Part shown: positions 29,541 to 40,879 of the stretch, piece after piece
Layout: each line of letters starts with the position of its first letter
Position numbering within the stretch: the first letter of the stretch is position 1
From: Cercis canadensis
Lineage: Eukaryota; Streptophyta; Magnoliopsida; Fabales; Fabaceae
Direction of reading: 5' to 3'
Assembly: GCA_003255065.1 (NCBI GenBank)
Contig: QAOA01002234.1
Location: forward strand, 303,558-367,557
Length of the DNA stretch: 64,000 nucleotides
Made by a program: the position numbers and the translations under genes
The notes under the pieces: model-generated
What the model saw: the letters and a program-made list of their open reading frames with translations, nothing else
Databases searched by the model: none
What the model was told of the DNA's origin: nothing

Positions 29541-30050
29541 GATTTGTCTCAATCCCTTTCAAATAAGATCTAATTTTGATCCAACAAATATTTGACAACG
29601 TAAGAACAGATCTTTAGTGAAAATTCAAGATTTAATGCATAGATATATTGCAAGACTTTAACTCGGTCAATCCTTTTCAAATAAGATTTAATTTTGATCC
29701 AACAAATATTTGACAACGTAAGAACAGATCTTTAGAGAAAATTCAAGATTTAATGCATAGATCCATTCCAAGACTTTAACTCGTTAATATCGTTTGTCTC
29801 AATCCTTTTCAAATAAGATTTAATTTTGACCCAACAATTTTTCTAAGAACAGATCTTTAGACAAAATTCAATCTTTGATGCATAGATCCATTCCAAGACT
29901 TCAACTCGTTAATGTCGTTTGTCTCAATCCTTTTCAAATAAGATTTAGTTTTGATCCAACAAATATTTGACAACGTAAGAACAGATCTTTAGACAAAATT
30001 CAAGATTTAATGCATGGATCCATTCCAAGACTTCAACTCGTTAATATCGT
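29541..30050. repeat. 132-bp tandem repeat, about 4 units (upstream of CKX-B)
   Basis: The same repeat as at 3890-4425. 'caatcc' starts at 29550, 29668, 29800 and 29925, so two of the units are shortened by internal deletions. Confidence 0.9.
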
Positions 30051-31980
30051 GTTTGGGATGTGATGGTCCTACCATACAAGAAGAGTCAATAAAATAAGAT
30101 AAATAAGCATAGACTAATTAACTCAGTCAAAGAATTTATATTCCAAAATGTACAAATTCCAAAGATGAAGTCAATAGAAACTTCAATGTTAGTTCTAGAG
30201 TTGATTAACTACACTCAATTACAAAAAAAAAGAAAAATAAAAGAGTGTACTAGTTCGGGCATGCTTTGTATGGAGGCAAAGGAGATTAGACTTTGAGGGA
30301 GTAAAACATTTTATTGATTAGTTTTCACCAATAAGAAAACCTGATGAAGCAAACAATTTTACCATTATCAATTATTTTATTTTAGAAGTAAAAATAGTAG
30401 ATTATGGTAATTTTTTTATTTTTTTTTGTCATTACACAAATATAGCTAAATATTTTAGCTGGAGGAATATGAAAAGTAGATATTCAAACTTGAGACCTTG
30501 ACTTTTTTGGGAGATTCTTAAGTCAATGTGCAAGAAATCCCCATATGAGAAAGTACAGATATTTAAATTGCTAATAATAATATTACAAGTTTACAACCAA
30601 CAAACTAGACACACCAAGATTTAATTATGGATCCTAAAAATCTCTCCAAATCTTAAAAGCTGATTACATGACCACTTGAGCTATTTCTTGGAGTCATATG
30701 AATATAGCAATTTGTTATTGTAAAAAGTAGTTAGTAAAATACATAAAATTTAACCTCGATTACTTCCATTCCAAGCATACTAATTCTTAAAATACTAATT
30801 TTCATAAAATTTAATTATATATTACCTTCCACACATAATAGTTATGAAATCAAGAATAACCTAAAGATTGCTAAGTCGTTATTGAAAAGATCATCATGTG
30901 ATCCTAACTATTCAAGAAACTATGACAGTAGTATTATATGTGTAAGTTAACATTAATTGATTTTATAAACTCTTATGTAAATATTCAAGCAGTCTTTTAA
31001 GTAAACTAATGGTGGGTGTGATTTATTCTGGATTGGTTTATGTTATTATTTATTTTTTGGAGCATGTTCCAGTATCAATCAGAGAAACGGCAATGCAAAC
31101 TTAATTTTATTCTTCTAAAACACTTTGCTATTTTTTGCGAGCATCTTGCACATTGTAACAACACCAAATATAAATCTAAGTAACTGTAGAGATAATAAAT
31201 TTTAATTAATTTTCAATATTTCACTGAAAAATAAAATAATTTCCACTTTTCTTATTATTAAAGTGTGCACTACTATGTTGTAAGCCTTAAGTAATAGTGA
31301 CATTGTTAACTATTCCCATAAGGAAAATATTATTAATGATTAAAAATAATTTTTTAGACATCTTTCAAGTCAATATTACTAAATATTGGATAGAGCTTTC
31401 AATTAATCTTAAAAGATCCAAAAATCTTAGCTTTAAATTTATCATCAGGTATGAAAGCTTAAATATTAAATCTCACTCCAAATGTTCATATTTTTTTATT
31501 GAGCAATTAAATTTTGTTAAAATCATTTCCCACCTTATAAATTAATGGTCAAATAAGGTATGTCATTTATCAAGTGAAAATATGACTTATAAATTTCTAG
31601 GCAAGTTATATTTTTCAAAATGCATTTAATTGGATTTTTTATGTCACACTTGATGGCCAATTAAATCATGACACATGTATAAAATCACTTAGCATGGCCA
31701 ATAATAAAAGGACAAAACTTAAGTAAAGTTCCATAAGTGCTAGTAGTGTTGTTCTTCAATTAAAATAGAACATGTGTATTATTTTGAACACATCAGTAGT
31801 CACCTCAACATCACCTGTGTAACGCCGTTAACTCTTCCTTCTTCACGCATCACTTCACCTTCTCCATAATCACCATTGCATCTCAGTAATACACTGGTTT
31901 TCTTTTAATTCTCAGTAAACACCACCACCACATCCGCATCTCCATAATCTCCATCTCTCTTTCACCACATCTCAGGGAAA
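30051..31980. other. AT-rich intergenic region, no gene recognised
   Basis: Matches unit A up to about 30510, then unique. No domain-bearing frame found. Confidence 0.5.
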
Positions 31981-32109
31981 ATGCATTCAAAAGCCCAGTT
32001 CCCATTGAATCCCATCGGACAAGTCCCGCACAGGCAAGGCTAAGGAGAAGCCGGTAAGGCCAATTCCAGGGAAGATCACCTCGGGACGAACTCCGACATT
32101 ACCATTGCA
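31981..32109 (+). other. possible orphan exon, unrecognised
   Basis: A GC-richer island in AT-rich DNA. One frame reads KSRTGKAKEKPVRPIPGKI, then TSGRTPTLPLQ, ending at 'cag|gtattcac', a plausible donor. Another frame starts at ATG 31981 and stops after 20 codons. I do not recognise either. It lies immediately upstream of the kinase pseudogene and might be a captured exon or part of its degenerate 5' region. Confidence 0.25.
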
Positions 32110-32234
32110 GGTATTCACTTCATTTCTTGTTTTGATTGAATGCTGTGAGTGGATAATTCATGAGCTCATGCTCATATTCCTATGATGGCTTCACCAATGA
32201 AATGTAATCGCACTTCTGAATACCTGTAACTCGG

Positions 32235-34174
32235 CTGAATTTGCTTAACTTAAATGAAAACAAGTTAGAAGGGAGCATTCCTTCAAGCCTAGGAAATTGC
32301 AAAACCTTACAATCCTTGAGCCTTTCATATAATAACCTCAGTGGATCTATTCCTCCACAAGTTACTGGTCTTTCTTCCTTATCAAAAGGCTCAGCTTAAA
32401 ACAAAACTCATTAACTGGTAGCCTACCTAGGGAAGTAGGTAACCTGAAACATATCAACATGCTAGATCTTTCAGAAAACCATTTGAGTGGTGAAATTCCT
32501 GAAACCATTGGAGATTGTGTGTTCTTGGAATACCTTTACCAACAGGGGAATTCTTTTGAAGGTGATATACCTTCAACTATGGCTTCCTTGAGTTCTCTTC
32601 AGTCCCTAGATCTCTTACGAAACAACTTGTTAGGTAAAATTCCATAACCTTTGCAGAAACGTCATTCTTCTGGACATTTGAACTTTTCATTCTATAACCT
32701 TGTAGGTGAGGTACCAAAAGGAGGCGCATTCAACAATGCAAGTGCCATATCAGTGACAGGAAATAATTTACTTTGCGGGGGTATGCAGGAACTGAAGCTA
32801 CCCCATGCCCAGTGATAAGGATGAAGCTAAGAAAAGATCATAGTCGGAAGCTAACCGTCATAATTATATGTGTGGTCTTATTTTTCATTCTATTGGCAAC
32901 ATTTTTTTGCAATTTATTGGATGAGAAAGCCAAAGAAGACAGCATCATCTACTTCCTCAACAATTGAGGATCTTTCCAAGGTTTTATACAGAATGCTGCA
33001 TAAGGCAACTAGTAGTTTTTCTCCCAGTAACTTGATAGGATCCGGGAGTTTTGGTTTTGTATATAAAGGAATTTTGGATTCCGACCAAAGAGTAGTAGAA
33101 GGTCCTCAATCTGCAGAAGAAAGAGGCTTCAAAGAGTGTCCTAGCTGAATGCAGAGCCTTATGAAGCATAAGACATAGAAACCTTGTCAAGATCTAAACT
33201 TGTTGCTCTAGCACCGATTACAAAGCTCTAGTTTTTGAATTCATGGAAAATAAAAGCTTGGAGAACTGGTTACACCCGGAGAAAGCTCTAAATCAATCAT
33301 TAAACCTTTCAGCGACTAAATATTGCAACAGATGTGGGTTCTGCTTTCAGCTATCTTCACTATGAATGCGAACAAGCAATCGTGTCAGTAATTTTGGTTT
33401 GGCAAGAGTTTTCTCTGCTACCAATCAGATTCGTCAAAATCAAACCAGCACAACTGGAATAAAGGGCAATGTAGGGTATGCTGCTCCAGGGAGCAATTCT
33501 GTATTACTTTTAACAATAACTTTTCTTCATTCTGTTTGCATCATTTTCTACCGATTAAGGAAACTAATCTAAAATCCTTACCTAGCATGTTTTCTAATGC
33601 CATACTTCCACAATACTAAGTGTTCCTGTTTTGTGGCCATTGATACTAGGTATTACTCTCTAAGTAAAATGCATTTTCCAAAAATTACAGTGTTAAGTAT
33701 GCATGAAATGCAGATCATCGAATGGGGGATGAAGCATCAAAAGAGGGAGAAGTGTATAGCTTAGGAATCTTACTGTTGGAGCTGGTCACTGGGAAAAGAC
33801 CCACCCATGAGATGTTCACGGATAGCTTCAATCTTCACAATCATTGTCAAAGTTGCATTGCACCAAAACCTTGTTGATATTATTGATCCAATTCTTCTTC
33901 AGAGATAAGCAGAGAAGAGAGCACAAGACAACTGCAACAATTATTATGGAGAAGAAATCAAGGTGGAAAGAGCAAACACCAGCATGAAGGACAGTCACAA
34001 AGAGATAGACGGTAAAATGCATGAGTATTTGCTATCAGTTTTGGAGGTATAGGACTTACCTGCTCTGTGGAGTCTCCCAAAGAAATAATTAACATGGAGC
34101 TTGTCACTCGGGAACTGCACCTAATCAATAGTGCTTTACTAGGCGTTTGTAATCCCAGAAATACAGCAGTTTAA
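32235..34174 (+). pseudogene. LRR receptor-like kinase pseudogene B (last LRRs, TM, kinase)
   Basis: Reads through the last LRRs ([59 protein letters not shown]), the C-terminal cap (GGAFNNASAISVTGNNLLCGG), a transmembrane helix (VIIICVVLFFILLATFF) and a kinase domain. The glycine loop LIGSGSFGFVYKG is present at about 33034-33066. Frameshifts and stops separate nearly every block. The beta-3 lysine region is scrambled (VVEGPQSAEER). The catalytic loop HCDIKPSN is deleted between CEQAIV and the next motif, and DFG has become NFG. An intron follows YAAPG; the last exon ends at TAA 34172-34174. A probable member of the Xa21/EFR-like LRR-XII group. Confidence 0.88.
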
Positions 34175-34312
34175 TTCTTGAGCCGATGGGCAAAGATTCT
34201 CATAATAATAGTGTGACATTGTTCTGTAGGAATCATGATCATGCTTTCGAAGATAACATTCTCATTCCAAAAATTGATAGGAATGATCGATATAGAAATG
34301 TTTATCTGTGTN

Positions 34313-34445
34313 TGAGCCGATGGGCAAAGATTCTCATAATAATAGTGTGGCATTGTTCTGTAGGAATCATGATCATGCTTTCGAAGATAACATTCTCATC
34401 CCAAAAATTGATAGGAATGATCGATATAGAAATGTTTATCTGTGT
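34313..34445. repeat. second copy of a 133-bp duplication flanking the N at 34312
   Basis: 34179-34311 and 34313-34445 match with about two differences, with only an N between them. Probably an unmerged contig overlap just 3' of the kinase pseudogene. Confidence 0.85.
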
Positions 34446-37400
34446 GAGTATATGAAGACAATTGTACTAGTGTGTCCTAATGCAAGCAAAGTAATGTGCA
34501 ACTATCATTATTCACATTAATATCAGCACAGTCACAGTTGAAAAGCAAAGTAGTGTGCAACTAGCATGTTTGTTTGTGTCATCCTTCTACAATTAAGTTA
34601 GCCTTTGTATCAAATTTTAATTTCTTGCCAGAATAAAAACACCAATAAATATAATATAAATAGGAATTTTTTATTTCCACACTAATGTCACACTCTATTT
34701 ATTAAAAAATTTATTATATAGACAAAATTAACTATCATCTAATAAGGTAAGATTTAAATCTAATAAATAACAATATAATTTATTTGTATAATCTTACCTT
34801 ATATCTCATTTAATAAGTAAAATTTTTCATACTGAATGAGGTAATTTAGTCATATTATATTAAGATAGAACTCAGTATATACACATATATAAAAGTTTTT
34901 CTACGAAATTTATTATTCCTTTTACAGCCGGCAAGCATCGCTATGGCATGAAGTTTCACATCCTTGTCGTAACCGTTCTCTCAAGTCTCAGTGTCAGTAG
35001 TGCCTCATGAAATTACCAATAAAGTAATTGGCCTCAGTCTCACAAGTATCTCAGTGCTTGTAGTTCCTCGGAAATTACCAATAATCGGCTTATCTAAGAC
35101 ATTCAATGAGTTTAGATAATATGCTACAATTGAAAATTTCAGTCCTCTTATTACATAATCTCATAAGTAAGTTATCAATGAGGTTGGATAAATATTGAAG
35201 ATATTTGTTGTGGAAATTGACTCATTCGTTCAGAGAATTAGAACATGGAACTACTGTTCTTCAAATTGTCTCAAGTCACAAGTAATTCACACGGTACCTA
35301 ACTGCAGTGACAAAAGGTCTATTATTGACGCAAGGGTCAATGTGAGTTTTTCATGCTACACCCTTTTAGATGTGACTTATAGGTTTTGTACTATTGCAGC
35401 TTTGAACTGTATTATATTGATACAATTAACATAATTTAAGTTATACTAAATTTATTTAAATTTATTTTTTCTATACTCAGATATTGATCTAGTCAAATTT
35501 AAATTATATTAACTGTATAAGAATGATACAGTAAGCTAAAATAATTTAAAATTTATTTAAATGTGACATAAGTCACGTCAACAAGTATAGCATAGAAGCA
35601 ACCTGAAAATATAGATGATAAGGGTTCTTTAACCTTTTAAAAATATCGGACAGGAACAGCAAGGTTTGATAATACTATAGATGGTCTTCTGTTTTTGTCC
35701 CTAATGCAATTTGGGACATCGTCAGGGTTGGAGTCATTGAACACATTATACAGTAAAGACATTTGGTGCATTTATTTTCTTCAATCATCCTCACAAACTC
35801 TGGAACATGCATATTTCTTCTATAATAAGGATTCTGGCAGAAAAATATCTCAGGGCCGTGGCCAAATGGTCAAATGTTACAAGAATTTGAGTGTTTTTAG
35901 AATCTTAAAAGATATTTTAAATTTTCTCCATTTATTGTAAAAAAATTCAATTGTAAGTTTGTTTGAAATTTATATCAATAATGATTTTTAAATCTTATGG
36001 TAAGTTGCTGTAATCATTCTTTTCCCCATTTCATGTTATAGAATTGAAATATTAGTGATTAATTTTTTTTATTTGAGTTTTAATGATTAATTGCCATTTT
36101 ATTCCCAAAAAGAAAGATCAGTTTGATAATATATTGATGACAACTGTGAAGATTGAGATTGATCATTGATGGGTTCCTTTTTTCTTATTTCGATACTAAA
36201 GTCAAAAAATTTGTGTTATGTGGTGTAACTTATTCTAGCCCGGGATTTGCTTTCTAATGTTACTCTTGATTCTTCTTTAGAAGATCTTTTATATACAAAT
36301 TCCAAAATCTGTCAAGCGAGGAGAATATTAATCTGTTTTGAGTCCTCACTCACAATATAAATAAGCAAGAGCACCATGTATTGTATTCTTTTCCCTTGTG
36401 TTCATATTCTTATTCTCTTCTATTTTGTTGCGCATGATGCAGTGGACATCTTCACTAATAGCAAATTAAATGAGTATCTGTCTTTAATTTATTTTCTTGG
36501 ATGTTGGATCATCGTCAGATTCATTGCTTTTGAACTTGGACTTGTTCTCAAAGAAGAAGCTTCTTCTAAATCAGCAAAACAAAGATGGAAATTTGATTGA
36601 AGAAAATTGCGAACTCATAATTCAGTCTTACCAAGTAAACCCTCAAGTATCTTTCCCAAACTGCACGTAATTGACACAGTAAACAACCAAGTCTCTTTCC
36701 CTAACTGCACGTAATTGACACAGTAAACAATCAAGTCTCTTTCCCTAACTGCACGTAGTTGACACGGTATGTAACTGCAGTGACAAAAAGTCTATTGTTG
36801 AAGCAAGGGTCAATGTGGAAGAAAACAATCCACATGTAAAGTCATTTGATGCATTTATTTTTTTTAAACAGAGTCAGAGGCATTGCTTTCCTACTTGGAT
36901 TTGTCATACTGCTCTAGTGCAAGAAAACAACGACAGGACTGTCTCAGAACATTTGATTGAAGAAAATAGCGAGTCCATGTAGTACCCATTAACCTCTCAA
37001 GTCTCTTTCTCTAACGGTGATTGTTATCCTAGAATCACCACGATACCACGATACCTCTCAGTCAGTTAGGTGGGTTCAGTGGGATCTACCTAGTGAAATT
37101 GGTGTCATTGCAAGTTCTTGAAAAATTGAGTCATTACATATGTGTCAAAACAAACAGGTCAATATAAAATGTAAGAATGACGTGATATAAAAAAATATGC
37201 CAAAAAAAAACCTTTTGAATTTTTTGAATATATTTTTTTGGAAGGTTGTCTTATATCACTTGAATTATTTGTTCTAGCACATATTTAATAATTTAGTTTT
37301 CTGAGATCTTGCAATGACACCAAGTTCATTGGGTGAGTTCCATCCGAACTTATCAAACTGATTGGAAGGTAACACTACCCCAAAAATAGTGGTTGTAGGA

Positions 37401-37502
37401 TAACAAACACCCTCCTTAATATAATTAGAAAGCAAATGCCAAGTTCTTTCCCATGCACAATACTTGCCTTCATTATCTGTATCCCTTCCATTTTGTTGCG
37501 CA
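34446..37502. other. intergenic region shared with unit A
   Basis: Aligns with 11480-14100. It includes about 500 bases absent from A (35165-35660), the second signal-peptide-like exon remnant (36376-36600) and a B-specific patch at about 37296-37465. That patch reads on the minus strand WHLLSNYIKEGVCYPTTTI followed by VLPSNQFDKFGWNSPNELGV, which looks like former coding sequence of unknown origin. Confidence 0.45.
36645..36770. repeat. short tandem repeat, about 44-bp unit, 3 copies (unit B)
   Basis: Partner of the array at 13183-13305 with the same 'ctttccctaactgcacgta' unit. Confidence 0.75.
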
Positions 37503-37582
37503 ATGCACATGATGGACATATTCACCATTAGCAAAAGGCTTCATCACTGTGCCCTGCTTAACTTTCTACTCTGCATTATAGT
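37503..37582 (+). pseudogene. LRR receptor-like kinase B2, signal-peptide part of exon 1
   Basis: From ATG 37503 encodes MHMMDIFTISKRLHHCALLN and FLLCII, identical in sense to 14101-14180 in unit A. It is then cut by a copia element; the exon resumes at 39205. Confidence 0.85.
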
Positions 37583-37795
37583 TGTTGAAATAGTTTGTAA
37601 ATATGCTTATAATTAACCAAGTCCCATATTGGTTAAATTAGAGTATGTAAAAGGCTTTATAAAGACAAACTAAAGTTATAGAGTAACTTTAGTTAAATGG
37701 GCATAAGCTCATTTGACAAGCCCAAATAGCCTAGCAAGTCAAAGTCCATTAATGGTCTTTGATTGACACTTGGGTTTATACACTGTGATAGTGAG

Positions 37796-38006
37796 GCTAC
37801 AATATCTATCTTGTGCTTTCAATAGCATGTATAATGGAAAGTCAAGACATATTAGTCTAAGGCATGATTATATTAGAGAATTGATATCAAGTGGTACAAT
37901 TTCACTTCTCTATGTGAAATCTGCAAATAATTTGGCTGATCCTTTTACCAAATCTTTACTAAGAGATATGGTATGGAGGACAACATATAGTATGAGACTA
38001 AATTGA
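37796..38006 (+). pseudogene. copia polyprotein C-terminal fragment (RNase H end)
   Basis: Encodes NGKSRHISLRHDYIRELISS followed by LLYVKSANNLADPFTKSLLR, the typical last part of the copia RNase H domain. Gag, protease, integrase and RT have been lost by internal deletion. Confidence 0.85.
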
Positions 38007-38566
38007 ACTCTCAAGACGCCAATGATGGTAACCCAACTTTGAATTACAAATTAGTAATTACTAAAGTTTAATGGGTAACAACAAGTCATTGATACGTGTC
38101 TGATTTAGCACTAATTAAGAGGAGTCTCATACAGAACATGAGATTAGTGCTTACTGTTACGTTGAGAGGATGAGCTTAGCTGTTAATGGAGTTGTTTTTG
38201 TCTGAAGTAACAAGGACAATGAAATAAACTATACCTATGTGAATATGAAGTGGTGTCGCTTCAACAAAGGTTTAATGGGTTTTACCTTTTTTGAAAATAT
38301 TCACAGAAAATTGGGATTGCTTAGCACATGACCATTTAAATAGTGCTAAGGCTGTTAAAACCTCTTTGGAGAAATTATATAAATATGATGTGTATGATAT
38401 CTTTGATCCTAATAGCAAGGAGTATTGGTTTAATCTTTGGATATCAAGTACTTCATTAGCATCCTTAGATATTTATACTAATTTTAAGGTTTAAACCTGT
38501 AAGGTACCTTCTTATATACATCATTTTTATAGTGAATGAATTAGTTTACAAACTAGTGGGGGAATG

Positions 38567-39199
38567 TTGAAATAGTTTGTAAATATGCTTATAATTAACC
38601 AAGTCCCACATTGGTTAAATTAGAGTATGTAAAAGGCTTTATAAAGGCAAACTAAAGTTATAGAGTAACTTTAGTTAAATGGGCACAAGCCCATTTGGCA
38701 AGCCCAAATAGCTTAGCAAGTCAAAACTCATTAATGGTCTTTGATTGACACTTGGAGCATCTTGAGCCTTGATCGATTTGACAAATATTTTAACATTGGT
38801 TTTAATATCTGGATCAGACCGGGTCAGATCGGTTTGACCCAATTCGGATGGTGGTTAATTAAGTTAACATGTTCAGATGAGTAAACTATAATAGACAATT
38901 GTGTCTGTTTTGAACAGACTGTTGTGTCTATTTTGAACTGACAATTATATCTATTTCGAATAGACAATTATGTCTGTTAATTACTGACCAATTATATTTG
39001 TTCATTAATACCTTTTCAACTCTATAAAAGGGAACTCCCTAATGCATTAGAATTCACTTTTTCATTGAGAGTTTTTTTATGGCTTTGTTGTGTCTTAGGG
39101 TAACTTGCTTTTATAGAGAAACAATATTACACTCAAGACAGTGTAATTTTTTACGCCTCAAAGCCAACCTAGTCAGTCTCCATTATCGTTTTCCAAACA
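38567..39199 (+). repeat. 3' LTR of the internally deleted copia
   Basis: Starts TGTTGAAATAG right after the polypurine tract and ends CA before the target duplicate. Its first 190 bases match the truncated 5' LTR (37583-37774) with a few substitutions. Confidence 0.9.
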
Positions 39200-39204
39200 A
39201 TAGT

Positions 39205-40163
39205 TTCACAAACCTTGGTGTGCAAGCCAACCACTAGTGCTGGCTTGCGCTTGGGATCAGAGACTGATAGACTTGCTCTGCTTACCTTGAAGGACAAACT
39301 AACTAAAGGCTTGCCTGATGCTTTGCCTTCATGGAATGATTCTCTTCACTTCTGTGAGTGGCAGGGTGTTTTATGCAGTTCTCGTCACATGAGAGTCGCT
39401 GTTTTGAATTTGACAAACCAAAATTGGGTGGCACTGTTGCACCTGCCTTGGGAAATTTGACCTTCCTTAGAATGGTGAATCTTTCTATCGACAACTTACA
39501 TGGTGGAATTTCTAAAGAAGTTGGCCGTCTAAAGCGGTTGCAGCATATCAACTTGGGAAAAAATAATCTTGAGGGTGACATTCCTTTAGAGCTGACAAAC
39601 TGCTCAAACCTTGAGGTCATTATCTTTTCTTGGAATAACCTCACTGGTAAAGTTCCCTTCTGGCTTGGATCTATGAAGCAGCTCACTCGTTTGTCTCTTG
39701 GTGGCAATACTCTAGTTGGAACTATCCCACCTTCCTTGGGAAACCTTTCATCATTGAAACTTATGAGTCTTGCATCCAATCATTTGGAGGGAAGTATACC
39801 TCATTCTCTGGGTGGGTTGTCAAATCTAAAGGTGCTTTTTGTGGATATGAATTTTTTGTCTGGTAAAATCCCTCCTTCACTCTACAATCTTTCAAACATG
39901 GAAGAAATTGTTCTGTCTTTGAACCAGTTTTTGGGTACCATTCCATCAAATATAGACCTTGCTTTTCCTAATCTTAAAATGTTTGTTTTTGGAGCGAACC
40001 CGTTGACTGGAACCATTCCTTCTTCCATAACCAACATCTCCGGTTTGCAAATGATTGATTTAACTGGATGTCGTTTTAGTGGGCCAACTGCTACTACATT
40101 CGGAAGCCTGATGAACCTTCAAGTGTTAGACATGGACTTCAATAGTTTAGGGAGTGGAAGAGC
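39205..40163 (+). pseudogene. LRR receptor-like kinase B2, extracellular LRR exon (truncated)
   Basis: Continues the exon broken at 37582: SQTLVCKPTTSAGLRLGSET, the LRRNT cap DALPSWNDSLHFCEWQGVLC, then MRVAVLNLTNQNW. A one-base shift near 39421 moves the reading to the next frame. That frame stays open through about ten LRRs, for example GNLTFLRMVNLSIDNLHGGI, NLGKNNLEGDIPLELTNC, LGGNTLVGTIPPSLGNLSS and LTGTIPSSITNISGLQMIDL. It ends at NSLGSGRA, where a reversed copia gag fragment begins. No transmembrane or kinase part follows. The well-kept second frame suggests recent loss. Confidence 0.88.
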
Positions 40164-40830
40164 TCGTCATCTGGATCTAGAGCAGAAATTTCTGAACATA
40201 GATTTTTAATTTCCAAGAAGAATTGAGCAATAGAAAGGTCACCTTGAGAAGCATTTGCAAGTTGATTCTCCAAGAGTTGCAAGCAAGCCACATCTTTCTT
40301 GTTGAATAGCCTATCAAGGGTTTGCCAAATCTCATTGGTAGATTTGCAACGGATAATGTGCTCAAACATTCCATTGGAAATAGACCTCTTCAAGGAAAAT
40401 TCTGCCTTAGCATTTTTCTGTCTCCATTGCTTGAAAGTCTCAGCATCATTTGCTGGAGCAATAGTGTCAACTCCACTAACAACCTCCCAAAGGTCTTCCC
40501 TAATGAGATAGGACTCCATACAAGTCTTCCATACTTTGTAATTGGATTGGTTTAATAGCTCCATACCAAATCCAACAACACGACCACTCAAATCCATTTG
40601 GAACACCGGCTGATTTTCTTCACAAGAGATCTTGACACAAAGCTATCTCTCAAGCTCTGATACCATAAAGAGAAACCTTAGTGCAAAGACAACGGACATT
40701 TCCATAAAATTTTATCAAGTTTATTGCTTTTGTTGTGATGATGAAAATGAGATTCGGACTGGTATATATAAATAAGCTATTGGCTTGTAACAGACACGAG
40801 TTAAAATAGAAAAAAAAAAAAATTTTGGTA
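40160..40830 (-). mobile_element. Ty1/copia fragment in reverse: gag, primer site, part of LTR
   Basis: Gag reading frame 40606-40160 (DLSGRVVGFGMELLNQSNYK ... LLENQLANASQGDLSIAQFF ... SALDPDD) is intact over about 150 codons. To its right (upstream on the minus strand) lie the primer site TGGTATCAGAGC at about 40656-40667 and LTR-like sequence with a TATA motif near 40765. Same family as 14359-15240, opposite orientation. Confidence 0.8.
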
Positions 40831-40879
40831 GTTTTCAATTAGTTCTCTGTCTTGAAGGAAAATGATACATGATTGAGGA

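Larger units (their letters stand above)
37583..39199 (+). mobile_element. internally deleted Ty1/copia retrotransposon with target duplication
   Basis: Complete termini TGTTGAAATAG...CCAAACA flanked by the 5-bp target duplication atagt (37578-37582 and 39200-39204). The 5' LTR is cut short at about 37774. The interior keeps only the end of the polyprotein, and the 3' LTR is 38567-39199 (633 bases), preceded by the polypurine tract 'gtgggggaa'. The 3' LTR contains a TATA motif (ctataaaaggg) near 39020 and a run of imperfect repeats around 'agacaattatgtctgtt'. Insertion was into the signal-peptide exon of kinase B2; the unit A homologue is uninterrupted at this site. Confidence 0.92.

Noticed and set aside
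39303..39779. 158-codon minus-strand open frame
   Set aside because: Lies antisense to the LRR exon and has no domain; LRR codon bias commonly leaves the opposite strand open.
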